The position numbers and the translations under genes were made by a program. Source: DAOPKN01 sp035391225 (GTDB lineage: Bacteria > Thermotogota > Thermotogae > MWEM01). Taken from it: 64,000 nt of DNA. The stretch is from NCBI GenBank assembly GCA_035391225.1, contig DAOPKN010000001.1:184736-248735 (forward strand), given 5' to 3'. Shown here in pieces: positions 57,551 to 64,000 of this stretch. The stretch's first letter is position 1. Every line of letters starts with the position of its first letter. The notes under the pieces are model-generated. The model was not told the origin of the DNA. It ran no database searches and saw only the letters and a list, made by a program, of their open reading frames with translations.

Positions 57551-59893
57551 TTGGAAAAACTGACCGCTTCCGCATTGGATTACCTGCACCAAGACCCCTG
57601 GACCCGCCCGGAAAGCCTACCTGCCACGCAAGACTGGTGGGAATTGGCGCCCTACGGGCAACCCCGCGCCTTCGAGGCGATGGCTGCTGGGTTGGAACTC
57701 AACCACAGGGATTACCATATTTTCGTGGCAGGCCCCACCGGAACGGGGCGCCGCAGTTTCGTGAAACGCTTCCTGGAACAAGTCGCCCCTGGGAAAAAGA
57801 CCCCCTGTGACCTGATGGTGGTGTACAACTTCCAAGACTCCTGGGTTCCCAACTGGATCGAGTTGCCCGCGGGAAAAGGGAGGCAATTCCGCGAGGCGGT
57901 GGACCGCATGGTGGAACGCATCCTGCGCGCCCTGGAACACCTGCTGGAGTCCGAAGACTTCCGCAAGGAGCAGGACCGCATTCGCCGGGAATTCGAAGCG
58001 AAGGAATTCGAGCTGCGCAAGGGTTTGCTGGAGCAATCCGAAGGCCTGGGGTTCCGTGTGGTCTTTTCTCCCACCGGAATGGAAGCCCACCCCCTCGAGA
58101 AGGAGGGGAGCGATCCCGACCTGGAAACCCTGGAAAGCAAGCGAAGGCAAGTGTTCCAGTACATGGACGACTTCCTTGCCGCGGTTCGGAGACTGGAGAA
58201 AGAGTTGGAAACCAACCTGGAGGAGTTCACGAGGTACAGTGCACACTTTGCCATCGACCACTACGTGGACGAGGTTCAAGAACAGTTCCCCTCCGGGGAA
58301 GGGCTTTCCACTTTCTTCGAGGGGCTGCGCAAAGACGTTTTGGAGAACATGGAGCAGCTCATGGAAAAGGAAGAGCAACGCAACCGCATTTTGGATCGGT
58401 ACCGCGTGAACCTCTTTTTGGATCGCAGCGAATGCCAGGGAGCACCGGTGGTGTTCGAGAACAACCCCACGTTCTCCAACCTCTTCGGAAAGATCGAATA
58501 CGTTCCGCAGGGGGGCTATCTCACCACCGACCATACCTTGGTGCGTAGCGGTTCCATCCACCGGGCGGACAAGGGCTACCTGGTCATGGAAGCCGCGGAT
58601 ATCCTTCGCTCCCCGGAACTGTGGGAACACTTGAAAAAATCCCTGTACAACCAGCAACTCCAAATGGAAAACCTCGAGCAATCCCGGGGGGTCAGCACGC
58701 TGGTCACACTCAAACCGCATCCGCGAGAGGTGGACCTCAAGGTCATCCTGATCGGCGAACCCGACTTGTACGACGTGCTGTTTGAGATGGACTCCGATTT
58801 CCAGAAACTCTTCCGGGTCAAAGTGGAGTTCGACGAAGAAATGCCCAACAACACCCAAACGCGCAAGTTGCTATGCTCTTTTGCCACCGGGTTCTGCCGC
58901 CAAAAGGGTGTGCTTCCGCTTTCGGAAGACGGGCTGCGTTCCCTGCTCTTCTTCGGCATGAAGCTCGCGGGAAGCGCCCACAAGCTTTCCACCCAGTTTT
59001 CCAAGCTGTCGGATTTGCTCATCGAATGCGACCGCGTGGCACGCTCCGAACAGCAAGGGCAAATCGATGCCCGGATCGTGGAAAAGGCCCGGATGTTGAA
59101 GGAGAACCGTGTCTCGCTGGAAATGGAAAAAATCGACCAAATGATTGGGAAAGGCGAGATCCACATCCAGGTGGCGGGGTACGAGGAAGGGCAAATCAAC
59201 GCCCTTTCCGTGGTCGACCTCGGGGACTTTGCCTTTGGCGTTCCCACGCGGGTCACCGCCACGTATTCCATCGGTTCGGGCGGAATCATGGATATCCAGC
59301 AAGAAGTGGAAATGAGCGGAAAGATCTACAAGAAGGCCGCGCTGATCCTGGAAAGCTACATCGAATCCATGTACGCCCGCAAGTTTCCCCTCTCCATCAA
59401 GGCGACGATTGCCTTTGAGCAAACCTACGCAATCGTGGAGGGAGACAGCGCCACCATCGCGGAAGCCCTGGCTTTGATTTCCGCGCTTTCGGGAGTTCCC
59501 GTGAAGCAAGGGATAGCGGTTACCGGTTCCATGAGCCAGCGTGGGGAAGCACAGGCCGTGGGGGGCATCTCGGAAAAGGTGAACGGCTTCTTCCGGGTTT
59601 GCCAGATGAAAGGCCTTTCCGGTGAGCAGGGCGTGGTGTTGCCCAGCTGCAACGTGGATTCCCTGGTGCTGGAAGCAAACGTGGTGCAGGCCATCGCCGA
59701 GGGTGTGTTCCACCTGTGGGCGGTGGACACGGTGGACGAAGCCCTACAGATCACCACGGGAAAGAAAGCTGGAACGCGCGGCGCGGATGGGGAATTCCCC
59801 GAAGGAAGCGTACATCGCATGGTTTCGGATTTCCTGGAGTTGGCCTACCACCAACTCAACGACAGCAAGGACGATTTTGCGGAAGAAAAGTAA
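57551..59893 (+). CDS. Lon-like protease (LonB/LonC-type, AAA_32)
   Basis: A 780-residue protease. The Ser-Lys dyad is in VEGDSATIAEALALISAL (Ser633) and GGISEKVNGFF (Lys676), 43 residues apart as in E. coli Lon. The ATPase part is atypical: the P-loop reads GPTGTGRRS with Arg at the Walker Lys (near 61-69) and Walker B is GYLVMEAADIL. This matches the LonC/YcbZ-like group, of which Meiothermus LonC is reported to lack ATPase activity. A long coiled-coil-like region lies at about 110-300. TTG start with AAGGAG eight bases upstream. Confidence 0.9.
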   Translation: MEKLTASALDYLHQDPWTRPESLPATQDWWELAPYGQPRAFEAMAAGLELNHRDYHIFVAGPTGTGRRSFVKRFLEQVAPGKKTPCDLMVVYNFQDSWVPNWIELPAGKGRQFREAVDRMVERILRALEHLLESEDFRKEQDRIRREFEAKEFELRKGLLEQSEGLGFRVVFSPTGMEAHPLEKEGSDPDLETLESKRRQVFQYMDDFLAAVRRLEKELETNLEEFTRYSAHFAIDHYVDEVQEQFPSGEGLSTFFEGLRKDVLENMEQLMEKEEQRNRILDRYRVNLFLDRSECQGAPVVFENNPTFSNLFGKIEYVPQGGYLTTDHTLVRSGSIHRADKGYLVMEAADILRSPELWEHLKKSLYNQQLQMENLEQSRGVSTLVTLKPHPREVDLKVILIGEPDLYDVLFEMDSDFQKLFRVKVEFDEEMPNNTQTRKLLCSFATGFCRQKGVLPLSEDGLRSLLFFGMKLAGSAHKLSTQFSKLSDLLIECDRVARSEQQGQIDARIVEKARMLKENRVSLEMEKIDQMIGKGEIHIQVAGYEEGQINALSVVDLGDFAFGVPTRVTATYSIGSGGIMDIQQEVEMSGKIYKKAALILESYIESMYARKFPLSIKATIAFEQTYAIVEGDSATIAEALALISALSGVPVKQGIAVTGSMSQRGEAQAVGGISEKVNGFFRVCQMKGLSGEQGVVLPSCNVDSLVLEANVVQAIAEGVFHLWAVDTVDEALQITTGKKAGTRGADGEFPEGSVHRMVSDFLELAYHQLNDSKDDFAEEK

Positions 59894-59936
59894 CCCCATC
59901 GTTTTTGCCCCCGCTTCCTTTTTTGGGGCGGGGGTG

Positions 59937-59945
59937 TGCTATAAT
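59937..59945 (+). promoter_or_regulatory. extended -10 promoter of the GAF-like gene and fliW-csrA
   Basis: TGCTATAAT at 59937-59945, 36 bases before the GTG start; same core as at 41757. A GC-rich inverted repeat (CCCCCGC with GCGGGGG) lies just upstream and could end the protease transcript, though its T-run is in the loop. Confidence 0.68.
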
Positions 59946-59980
59946 GGGGGAAATGTGATTTTCTCTTGGAGGGATGAACC

Positions 59981-60712
59981 GTGAAACGATTGATGGTTAC
60001 CGTATTGATCACCCTTTTTGCCGCCGTGGCATTTTCCGATTGGCTGGTGGAAGTGAAGGTGGAAGGAATGGAGTACATCCACGACCAACCGCTCGAGCTC
60101 GCGCTTCTGTTGGAAACCATTGAAAACGACCTTGCCACCTACGACGCCACGGAGAACTACCTGTGGATCACGCCGGATACCCCCCAAGGTTCCTACCAAG
60201 CGGAGCTTTTCGACCACCTGCAAGACCTCGTGTGCTCGCTGGTGCACCGGGAACCCTACCATTTCGTGGGCATCTACACCCGCAACCACGCCAACGGCAA
60301 CACGATTCTGCCGGTGGTGTACGGGGAGAAACGAATGACACCTCCCGACCCCAACGGGGTACCCGAGTCGCTGTTGCAGAAAACCTTCTCCCTTTCCGCC
60401 GACCGAAGCATCTTGGCCAAGGCGTACAACGAAGGCCAAGGCTACTTCACCACCGATATCAAGCGTGTGATGGACGCCACCGTGGTTTCCGGGGACGTGC
60501 GGGATTTCCAAAAACAAATCGGGGTCCGGGGCTACTTCGCCTACCCCCTCAAGAACGGCGATTACACCATCGGACTGCTCGTCATTGCCACCACGGAACC
60601 CGGGATCACCGAAGACCAGTTCTTCCGCATCAAGCAATACGGGGATGCGGCCACGTGGTTGGTGGTCCAAACGGTAGATTTGCTGGCCCATCCCGAAAAA
60701 CTTGCGTACTAA
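59981..60712 (+). CDS. exported GAF-like domain protein
   Basis: A 243-residue protein with a signal peptide (LMVTVLITLFAAVAFS) and then a domain like GAF: LQDLVCSLVHREPYHFVGIYTRN, and near the end GVRGYFAYPLKNGDYTIGLLVIATTEPGITEDQFFRIKQYGDAATWLVVQ. GAF domains are normally cytoplasmic sensors, so an exported one is odd. No effector domain is attached. GTG start after CTTGGAGGG. It is the first gene before fliW and csrA. Confidence 0.7.
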   Translation: MKRLMVTVLITLFAAVAFSDWLVEVKVEGMEYIHDQPLELALLLETIENDLATYDATENYLWITPDTPQGSYQAELFDHLQDLVCSLVHREPYHFVGIYTRNHANGNTILPVVYGEKRMTPPDPNGVPESLLQKTFSLSADRSILAKAYNEGQGYFTTDIKRVMDATVVSGDVRDFQKQIGVRGYFAYPLKNGDYTIGLLVIATTEPGITEDQFFRIKQYGDAATWLVVQTVDLLAHPEKLAY

Positions 60713-60733
60713 CGTGCGCGTACCGGAGAAGCG

Positions 60734-61201
60734 ATGAAGTTCCGAACCCGGCTTGGGGAAATCGAGATATCCGAAGAACACACCCTTTTCTTTCCCAAAG
60801 GGCTTCCCGGTTTTGAAAACCTACACCGGTTCGCGTTGTATACCCTACCGGAAACGAACCCCATCCAATGGTTGATTTCCCTCGACGATGCGCTGATATC
60901 CTTCCCGGTGATTGATCCGTGGCTGATCCGCTCGGATTACGCGGTAGACATCCCTCCCGTTGTGCTGGAAAGCCTCGCCATCCGTTCCCGCGAGAAAGTG
61001 CTCATCGTCAACATGATCCGGATTCCGCAAGACGACCCGCGTTCCATGACCATCAACTTACTTGCACCCATACTGGTAAACCTGGAAAACCGGCAAGCCA
61101 TGCAAATGATCATGGAAAACAGCGACTACGACTTACGCCACCCGGTGCACGAAGAATTGGAGCGTTCCAAGAAAAACCAGGCATCGAAGGGAACCACGTA
61201 G
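60734..61201 (+). CDS. fliW: flagellar assembly factor FliW
   Basis: A 155-residue FliW (FRTRLGEIEISEEHTLFFPKGLPGFENLHRFAL, then VNLLAPILVN-like TINLLAPILVNLENRQAMQ). FliW binds flagellin and CsrA and relieves CsrA repression of flagellin translation when flagellin is exported. It lies one base before csrA. Confidence 0.95.
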   Translation: MKFRTRLGEIEISEEHTLFFPKGLPGFENLHRFALYTLPETNPIQWLISLDDALISFPVIDPWLIRSDYAVDIPPVVLESLAIRSREKVLIVNMIRIPQDDPRSMTINLLAPILVNLENRQAMQMIMENSDYDLRHPVHEELERSKKNQASKGTT

Positions 61202-61202
61202 T

Positions 61203-61451
61203 ATGCTGGTTTTGAATCGGCGCAAGGACGAGGAAATCATTATCGAAACCCCCGGGGGACAGATCGTGATCAAGGTCGTGGAAGTGGACAATCGCTCCGC
61301 CAAGCTGGGCATCGAAGCCCCGCGGGATTTCGCGATCTACCGAAGGGAACTGTACGAGAAAGTGCACCGGGAAAACGTGGATTCGGTGCTCAACACCGAC
61401 CTTTCGAAGATTCCCCACCTGTTTGGGATACCGGACGATGAAGATCAGTAA
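61203..61451 (+). CDS. csrA: carbon storage regulator CsrA
   Basis: An 82-residue CsrA, an RNA-binding dimer that represses translation at GGA sites. MLVLNRRKDEEIII starts the RNA-binding strand; IEAPRDFAIYRRELYEKV follows, with a long C-terminal extension as in FliW-regulated CsrA proteins. The last 14 bases overlap gatC. Confidence 0.96.
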   Translation: MLVLNRRKDEEIIIETPGGQIVIKVVEVDNRSAKLGIEAPRDFAIYRRELYEKVHRENVDSVLNTDLSKIPHLFGIPDDEDQ

Positions 61452-61725
61452 AGAAAAACTGCAGCAACTCGCGCGCCGAGCGAAACTGCACCTTTCTCCC
61501 CGGCTGGAAACCCAACTCCGGAACGATATGGAAGAGATCCTGCGATTCCTGGAGAAACTGGACGAAGTTTCGCCGCGCACCCCGGAAAAAATCATTTCCC
61601 CCGTTTCGTTCGCCCCGTCCGAGGCTTGCCACACTTCGGAGCGTTCCACCCGCACTGCCCAAGAAATCCTTCAAGCTGCGCCCCAACGCAGGGAAAACCT
61701 GTTCCTGGTGAAAGGAAAGCCCTAA
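61438..61725 (+). CDS. gatC: Asp/Glu-tRNA amidotransferase subunit C
   Basis: A 95-residue GatC-like protein: ISKEKLQQLARRAKLHLSPRLETQLRNDMEEILRFLEKLDEV matches the family start, and ENLFLVKGKP the end. GatC stabilises GatA in the transamidation of Glu- or Asp-tRNA. gatA and gatB are not in the window. It overlaps csrA by 14 bases. Confidence 0.85.
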   Translation: MKISKEKLQQLARRAKLHLSPRLETQLRNDMEEILRFLEKLDEVSPRTPEKIISPVSFAPSEACHTSERSTRTAQEILQAAPQRRENLFLVKGKP

Positions 61726-61728
61726 GCC

Positions 61729-62085
61729 ATGCACCAAAAACCCACCGCAGGCCAGGAATACGAAGACCTGGCGGTGCAGTTCCTGGAAAAAAGTGGCTTG
61801 TCGATACTACAAAGGAACTTCCGCGCGCGCCGGGGAGAACTGGACGTCATTGCGCGCGAAGGAGACATCCTCGTTTTCGTGGAAGTGAAGGGGGGAAAAG
61901 CTTTCGTGCCCCTCCAAACCAGGGTAACCCGCACAAAAATGCAGCGCATCACCCGCGCCATTCGCGTGTTTCTCCATCAACACCCCGAAATCAGCTACGA
62001 ACACATCCGTGTGGACATCATAACCGTGGAGGAACCCGCGAAAACCATCCAGCATTTCCGAGACGTGAGCGGCGATTTCGCGTAA
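61729..62085 (+). CDS. UPF0102 (YraN) endonuclease-like protein
   Basis: A 118-residue YraN-family protein with the short restriction-endonuclease-like core: GQEYEDLAVQFLEKSGLSILQRNFRARRGELDVIAREGDILVFVEVKGG (E-x-D and E-V-K residues). Function unknown; probably a nuclease. It starts three bases after gatC and ends facing the lipase gene. Confidence 0.9.
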   Translation: MHQKPTAGQEYEDLAVQFLEKSGLSILQRNFRARRGELDVIAREGDILVFVEVKGGKAFVPLQTRVTRTKMQRITRAIRVFLHQHPEISYEHIRVDIITVEEPAKTIQHFRDVSGDFA

Positions 62086-62112
62086 GGGACGGTGCCCCTT
62101 CTCCACCCGGAC

Positions 62113-62934
62113 TTACAGGAACCTTCGGAACCACCCGATGATATCCCCGCGGAACTGCTCCCCGTGTTCCGGATCGAAGAACAGCTCATGGAAACCACCG
62201 GGGTACGCGATCAAATGCTTTTCCGCGGGCTCCAATTTCTGGAACAGATCCTTCACCCCTTCCGGTGGCACGAGCGCATCCTCCGTTCCGAACGTCAAAA
62301 GGGTTGGGATTTTGATCGTGTTGACCTTTTCGAAAGCCTTGTTGCCCTCGTTGAACATGTCCCACGCCAACCCCAAGCTGATGCGCGAGTGCACCAGGGG
62401 ATCGTTCACGTAGTCTTCCACGATCCGGGGGTTTCGCGACAGTTGGGGAGTCTGGATCCCATTCTCCAACGTCACAAAAGGCAGCAGAGAAGCCAGCGGC
62501 TTGAGGCCCTGCGCCTTTTTGCGGTTCTCTGCGGATAGCCGCACCGCGGGGGCAGATGCCACCAGGCAGTAAAATTCCCCGGGGTTCTCCTCCAGGAACC
62601 GGATACTCACCAATCCCCCCAGGCTGTGTCCGAAAAGGCCAATGGGAACGGACGGGTACTTGCTGCGAATCTTTTCCAGCACCAGGCCAATCTGCCGAAA
62701 GAACACCTGGAACCGACCCGCACCCCTTTTCCCCACGCTCTGCCCGTGCCCCTGCAGATCCAGGCCATACACCGAAAATTGGTGTTCGTTGAACTCTCGG
62801 CAAAGGGTCTCATACCGACCGAAGTGCTCTCCCAGGCCGTGTACGATCAAGATGACCCCCTTGTGGTTTTCCTTGTGGAAAGAAAACACCACCGTTTTTC
62901 CCCGTTCTTCCTTGCAGCATTCCTTGCTTTTCAC
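62113..62934 (-). CDS. alpha/beta hydrolase, monoacylglycerol lipase type
   Basis: A 273-residue hydrolase with HGLGEHFGRY (oxyanion), GLDLQGHGQSVG, the nucleophile elbow GHSLGG (Ser104), Asp in TFGTEDALVPPEG and His in PGGFHELFFD. The match to the monoglyceride lipase/lysophospholipase group is good. It has no signal peptide. Its N-terminus contains ECCKEE, which may be a start artefact. Confidence 0.88.
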   Translation of the reverse strand: MKSKECCKEERGKTVVFSFHKENHKGVILIVHGLGEHFGRYETLCREFNEHQFSVYGLDLQGHGQSVGKRGAGRFQVFFRQIGLVLEKIRSKYPSVPIGLFGHSLGGLVSIRFLEENPGEFYCLVASAPAVRLSAENRKKAQGLKPLASLLPFVTLENGIQTPQLSRNPRIVEDYVNDPLVHSRISLGLAWDMFNEGNKAFEKVNTIKIPTLLTFGTEDALVPPEGVKDLFQKLEPAEKHLIAYPGGFHELFFDPEHGEQFRGDIIGWFRRFL

Positions 62935-62974
62935 ACTGGTTCTCCCCCTTGCATCAAGGATTATGGTGGCGAAA

Positions 62975-63466
62975 CTACAGCCGGAATTTCTCCTTCTTTC
63001 TCCGTGTCAAGTCGCGAACGGCAATCACGAACAACACCGCCAAGGCGGCGAAACTTCCAATCCATTGCCCCTTAGGATACACGATGTAGAAAACCGGAAC
63101 CGCAAGCGGAGCCCAAAAAAGCACGATCCACAGAAGCCCCAGCGCGGGAGGTTCCTTGCGGTTGCCGAAAAGGAGCCCCTCCAACGAACCTGCGGCGAGC
63201 GAAACGGCGAAAAAGAACAAGAAGAACCCCGTTTCATCCGGAGTCCACCGCCCGTTCAACGAGAAAATCACCAGCACCAAGAGCATGAAAAGAAGGTCCA
63301 GCGCCAGCAAAGTCTGCTGGGAAAGGTTCTGCTCCCGCAAAACCCCACCGATGGCCAGCAAACCCGAAACCCCGAGAGCCAGGCGGGTTTCCAGTGGTTG
63401 GGGGAAAACCCACCAACCCAAAACCACCACGATAAGTGCTGCTCCTATCACACCAATCTTCAGCAA
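62975..63466 (-). CDS. small membrane protein of unknown function
   Basis: About 163 residues and five hydrophobic segments (VIGAALIVVVLGWWVF, LALGVSGLLAIGGVL, LLALDLLFMLLVLVIF, GFFLFFFAVSLAAGSLEGLLFG, LLWIVLFWAPLAVPVFYIVY), ending in a basic TRRKKEKFRL tail. I do not recognise it. The start is uncertain; TTG at 63466 fits the mapped promoter (28-base leader), with TTG 63481 and GTG 63451 as alternatives. Confidence 0.6.
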   Translation of the reverse strand: MLKIGVIGAALIVVVLGWWVFPQPLETRLALGVSGLLAIGGVLREQNLSQQTLLALDLLFMLLVLVIFSLNGRWTPDETGFFLFFFAVSLAAGSLEGLLFGNRKEPPALGLLWIVLFWAPLAVPVFYIVYPKGQWIGSFAALAVLFVIAVRDLTRRKKEKFRL

Positions 63467-63500
63467 CGGAAAAACCCCCAATTCCCAACGAGTAAGGTAG

Positions 63501-63509
63501 ATTATAACA
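63501..63509 (-). promoter_or_regulatory. extended -10 promoter of the small membrane protein gene
   Basis: TGTTATAAT on the minus strand (63509-63501). No good -35 is seen. It lies directly before the membrane protein gene. Confidence 0.6.
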
Positions 63510-64000
63510 CGACCCGCGGCGAAGAAACACCCATTCCCCTCCAAAGAAGGCGAACCAAGCACACTCCTTCCAATAGTTTCCATTTTGGGAAAGTTCAAAT
63601 ACATGGAAACCGTGAACAAAGTTGCATAAGGGTCGACAAAAAGTTCACGACCAACTGAAAAGCGGCGATTCCCACAGATACAACGGAAGAACCGCAAATC
63701 CCCTCCCATTTCCCCCAAGTCTCCCCCATTTTCAGCATCCGCCAACAGAGCCATTCCGGAAATCCAATCCCACTCCAAATGTAGTGCGACCCCCCTCAGC
63801 CCCAAACCCCCGGGGGGTCGAACAATTTGTTTGAAATATATAAAGTCCAGGGAAAATGCCAACTTTGGAAATTGTTAGTTTTCATGAAATCATTTTGTGT
63901 TGAAATCCAAGAAATTTTGTGTTAGAATAGAAAAGGAACTTGAGGGTTTGAAGCCTACCTATGACCCAAAGTATGCAAGTTCGCGAGGGAAAGCACGCGA
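63510..64000. other. non-coding right end of the window
   Basis: About 490 bases in which I see no convincing complete gene. The left part is C-rich on the plus strand. Two inverted repeats occur: CGTGAAC (63611-63617) with GTTCACG (63643-63649), and CGACCCCCC (63787-63795) with GGGGGGTCG (63812-63820). From 63821 the DNA becomes AT-rich, leading to a strong promoter at 63900-63928. After it comes GTTTGAAGCCTACCTATGA (63946-63964), which looks like half a CRISPR repeat; a frame starting at the ATG at 63961 also runs off the end. Confidence 0.6.
63900..63928 (+). promoter_or_regulatory. strong sigma-70-type promoter at the right edge
   Basis: TTGAAA at 63900-63905, 17 bases, then TAGAAT at 63923-63928, in AT-rich surroundings. 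Transcription would start near 63935 and leave the window. Confidence 0.75.

Noticed and set aside
63622..63834. A 70-codon plus-strand frame in the right intergenic region
   Set aside because: Pro-rich low-complexity product from C-rich DNA, no ribosome site, crosses a strong inverted repeat.
63467..63862. N-terminal extension of the small membrane protein
   Set aside because: The frame stays open upstream, but it would cross the extended -10 promoter and encode sequence without family resemblance.
1..64000. Insertion sequences, prophage, integrases or a full CRISPR array
   Set aside because: No transposase, integrase, phage gene or regular repeat array was found; the window is core chromosome apart from the uncertain right edge.

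Overview
The window is a gene-dense stretch of a bacterial chromosome with moderately high G+C (my rough estimate is low-to-mid 50s percent). The proteins look like Thermotogota or a close sister lineage. Ribosomal protein L6, DNA polymerase I and the short-form RNase Z read very much like my memory of the Thermotoga maritima proteins, the spc/alpha ribosomal gene order fits, and a tRNA gene carries its CCA end as expected for organisms with that RNase Z. This assignment is inference from remembered sequences; no search was run. TTG start codons are common (rplR, adk, map, the helicase gene, era, two patatin genes, polA, the GGDEF gene, tlyA, the Lon-like gene), and several promoters are extended -10 sites (TGnTATAAT).

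Region by region: (1) 1-9220, the distal spc operon and alpha operon (rplE end, rpsN, rpsH, rplF, rplR, rpsE, rpmD, rplO, secY, adk, map, infA, rpmJ, rpsM, rpsK, rpsD, rpoA, rplQ), closed by an intrinsic terminator. (2) 9239-12674, a RodA/FtsW-like gene, an L7Ae-like gene, a DUF5685 gene, a J-domain/TPR/Cys-rich gene and a small phosphodiesterase, overlapping or tightly packed. (3) 12671-17178 on the minus strand, a copper P-type ATPase with metal-binding domains at both ends, and groES-groEL under a clear promoter plus CIRCE operator. (4) 17263-22543 minus, a Ski2-like helicase, MscS channel, secreted beta-helix protein and MobA-like transferase in one operon. (5) 22770-28882, an orphan OmpR/PhoB-type regulator, VanZ, LemA, Nif3-like protein, a lytic transglycosylase coupled to a membrane protein, era and tRNA-Thr. 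(6) 28879-39013 minus, one long operon: surE, def, fmt, a PD-(D/E)XK nuclease, dxr, rplI, rnz, rnr, patatin, a degenerate patatin, comB. (7) 39053-46727, nadE, ferritin, an isolated 48-residue gene, a phosphoesterase, polA and ftcD. (8) 46778-61725, a signalling and motility block: a 1,407-residue multidomain GGDEF protein, a putative beta-barrel protein, DUF4911, a duplicated YqeG phosphatase, flaG-fliD behind a sigma-28-type promoter, tlyA, a Lon-like protease, a secreted GAF-like protein, fliW, csrA and gatC. (9) 61729-64000, yraN, a lipase, a membrane protein and a non-coding right end with a strong promoter.

The most noteworthy observations are the pseudokinase/NTPase/TPR/GGDEF protein translationally coupled to a beta-barrel-like protein, the patatin pair in which one member has lost both catalytic residues (and may use an ATT start), the NAD synthetase whose glutaminase domain lacks its catalytic residues, the tandem YqeG phosphatase, the RNA polymerase alpha subunit with a long acidic linker, and a CRISPR-repeat-like half site behind an AT-rich leader at the right edge. 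Nothing here is proven to be a new system; the GGDEF/barrel/YqeG/flagellar block is the best candidate for an uncharacterised module.
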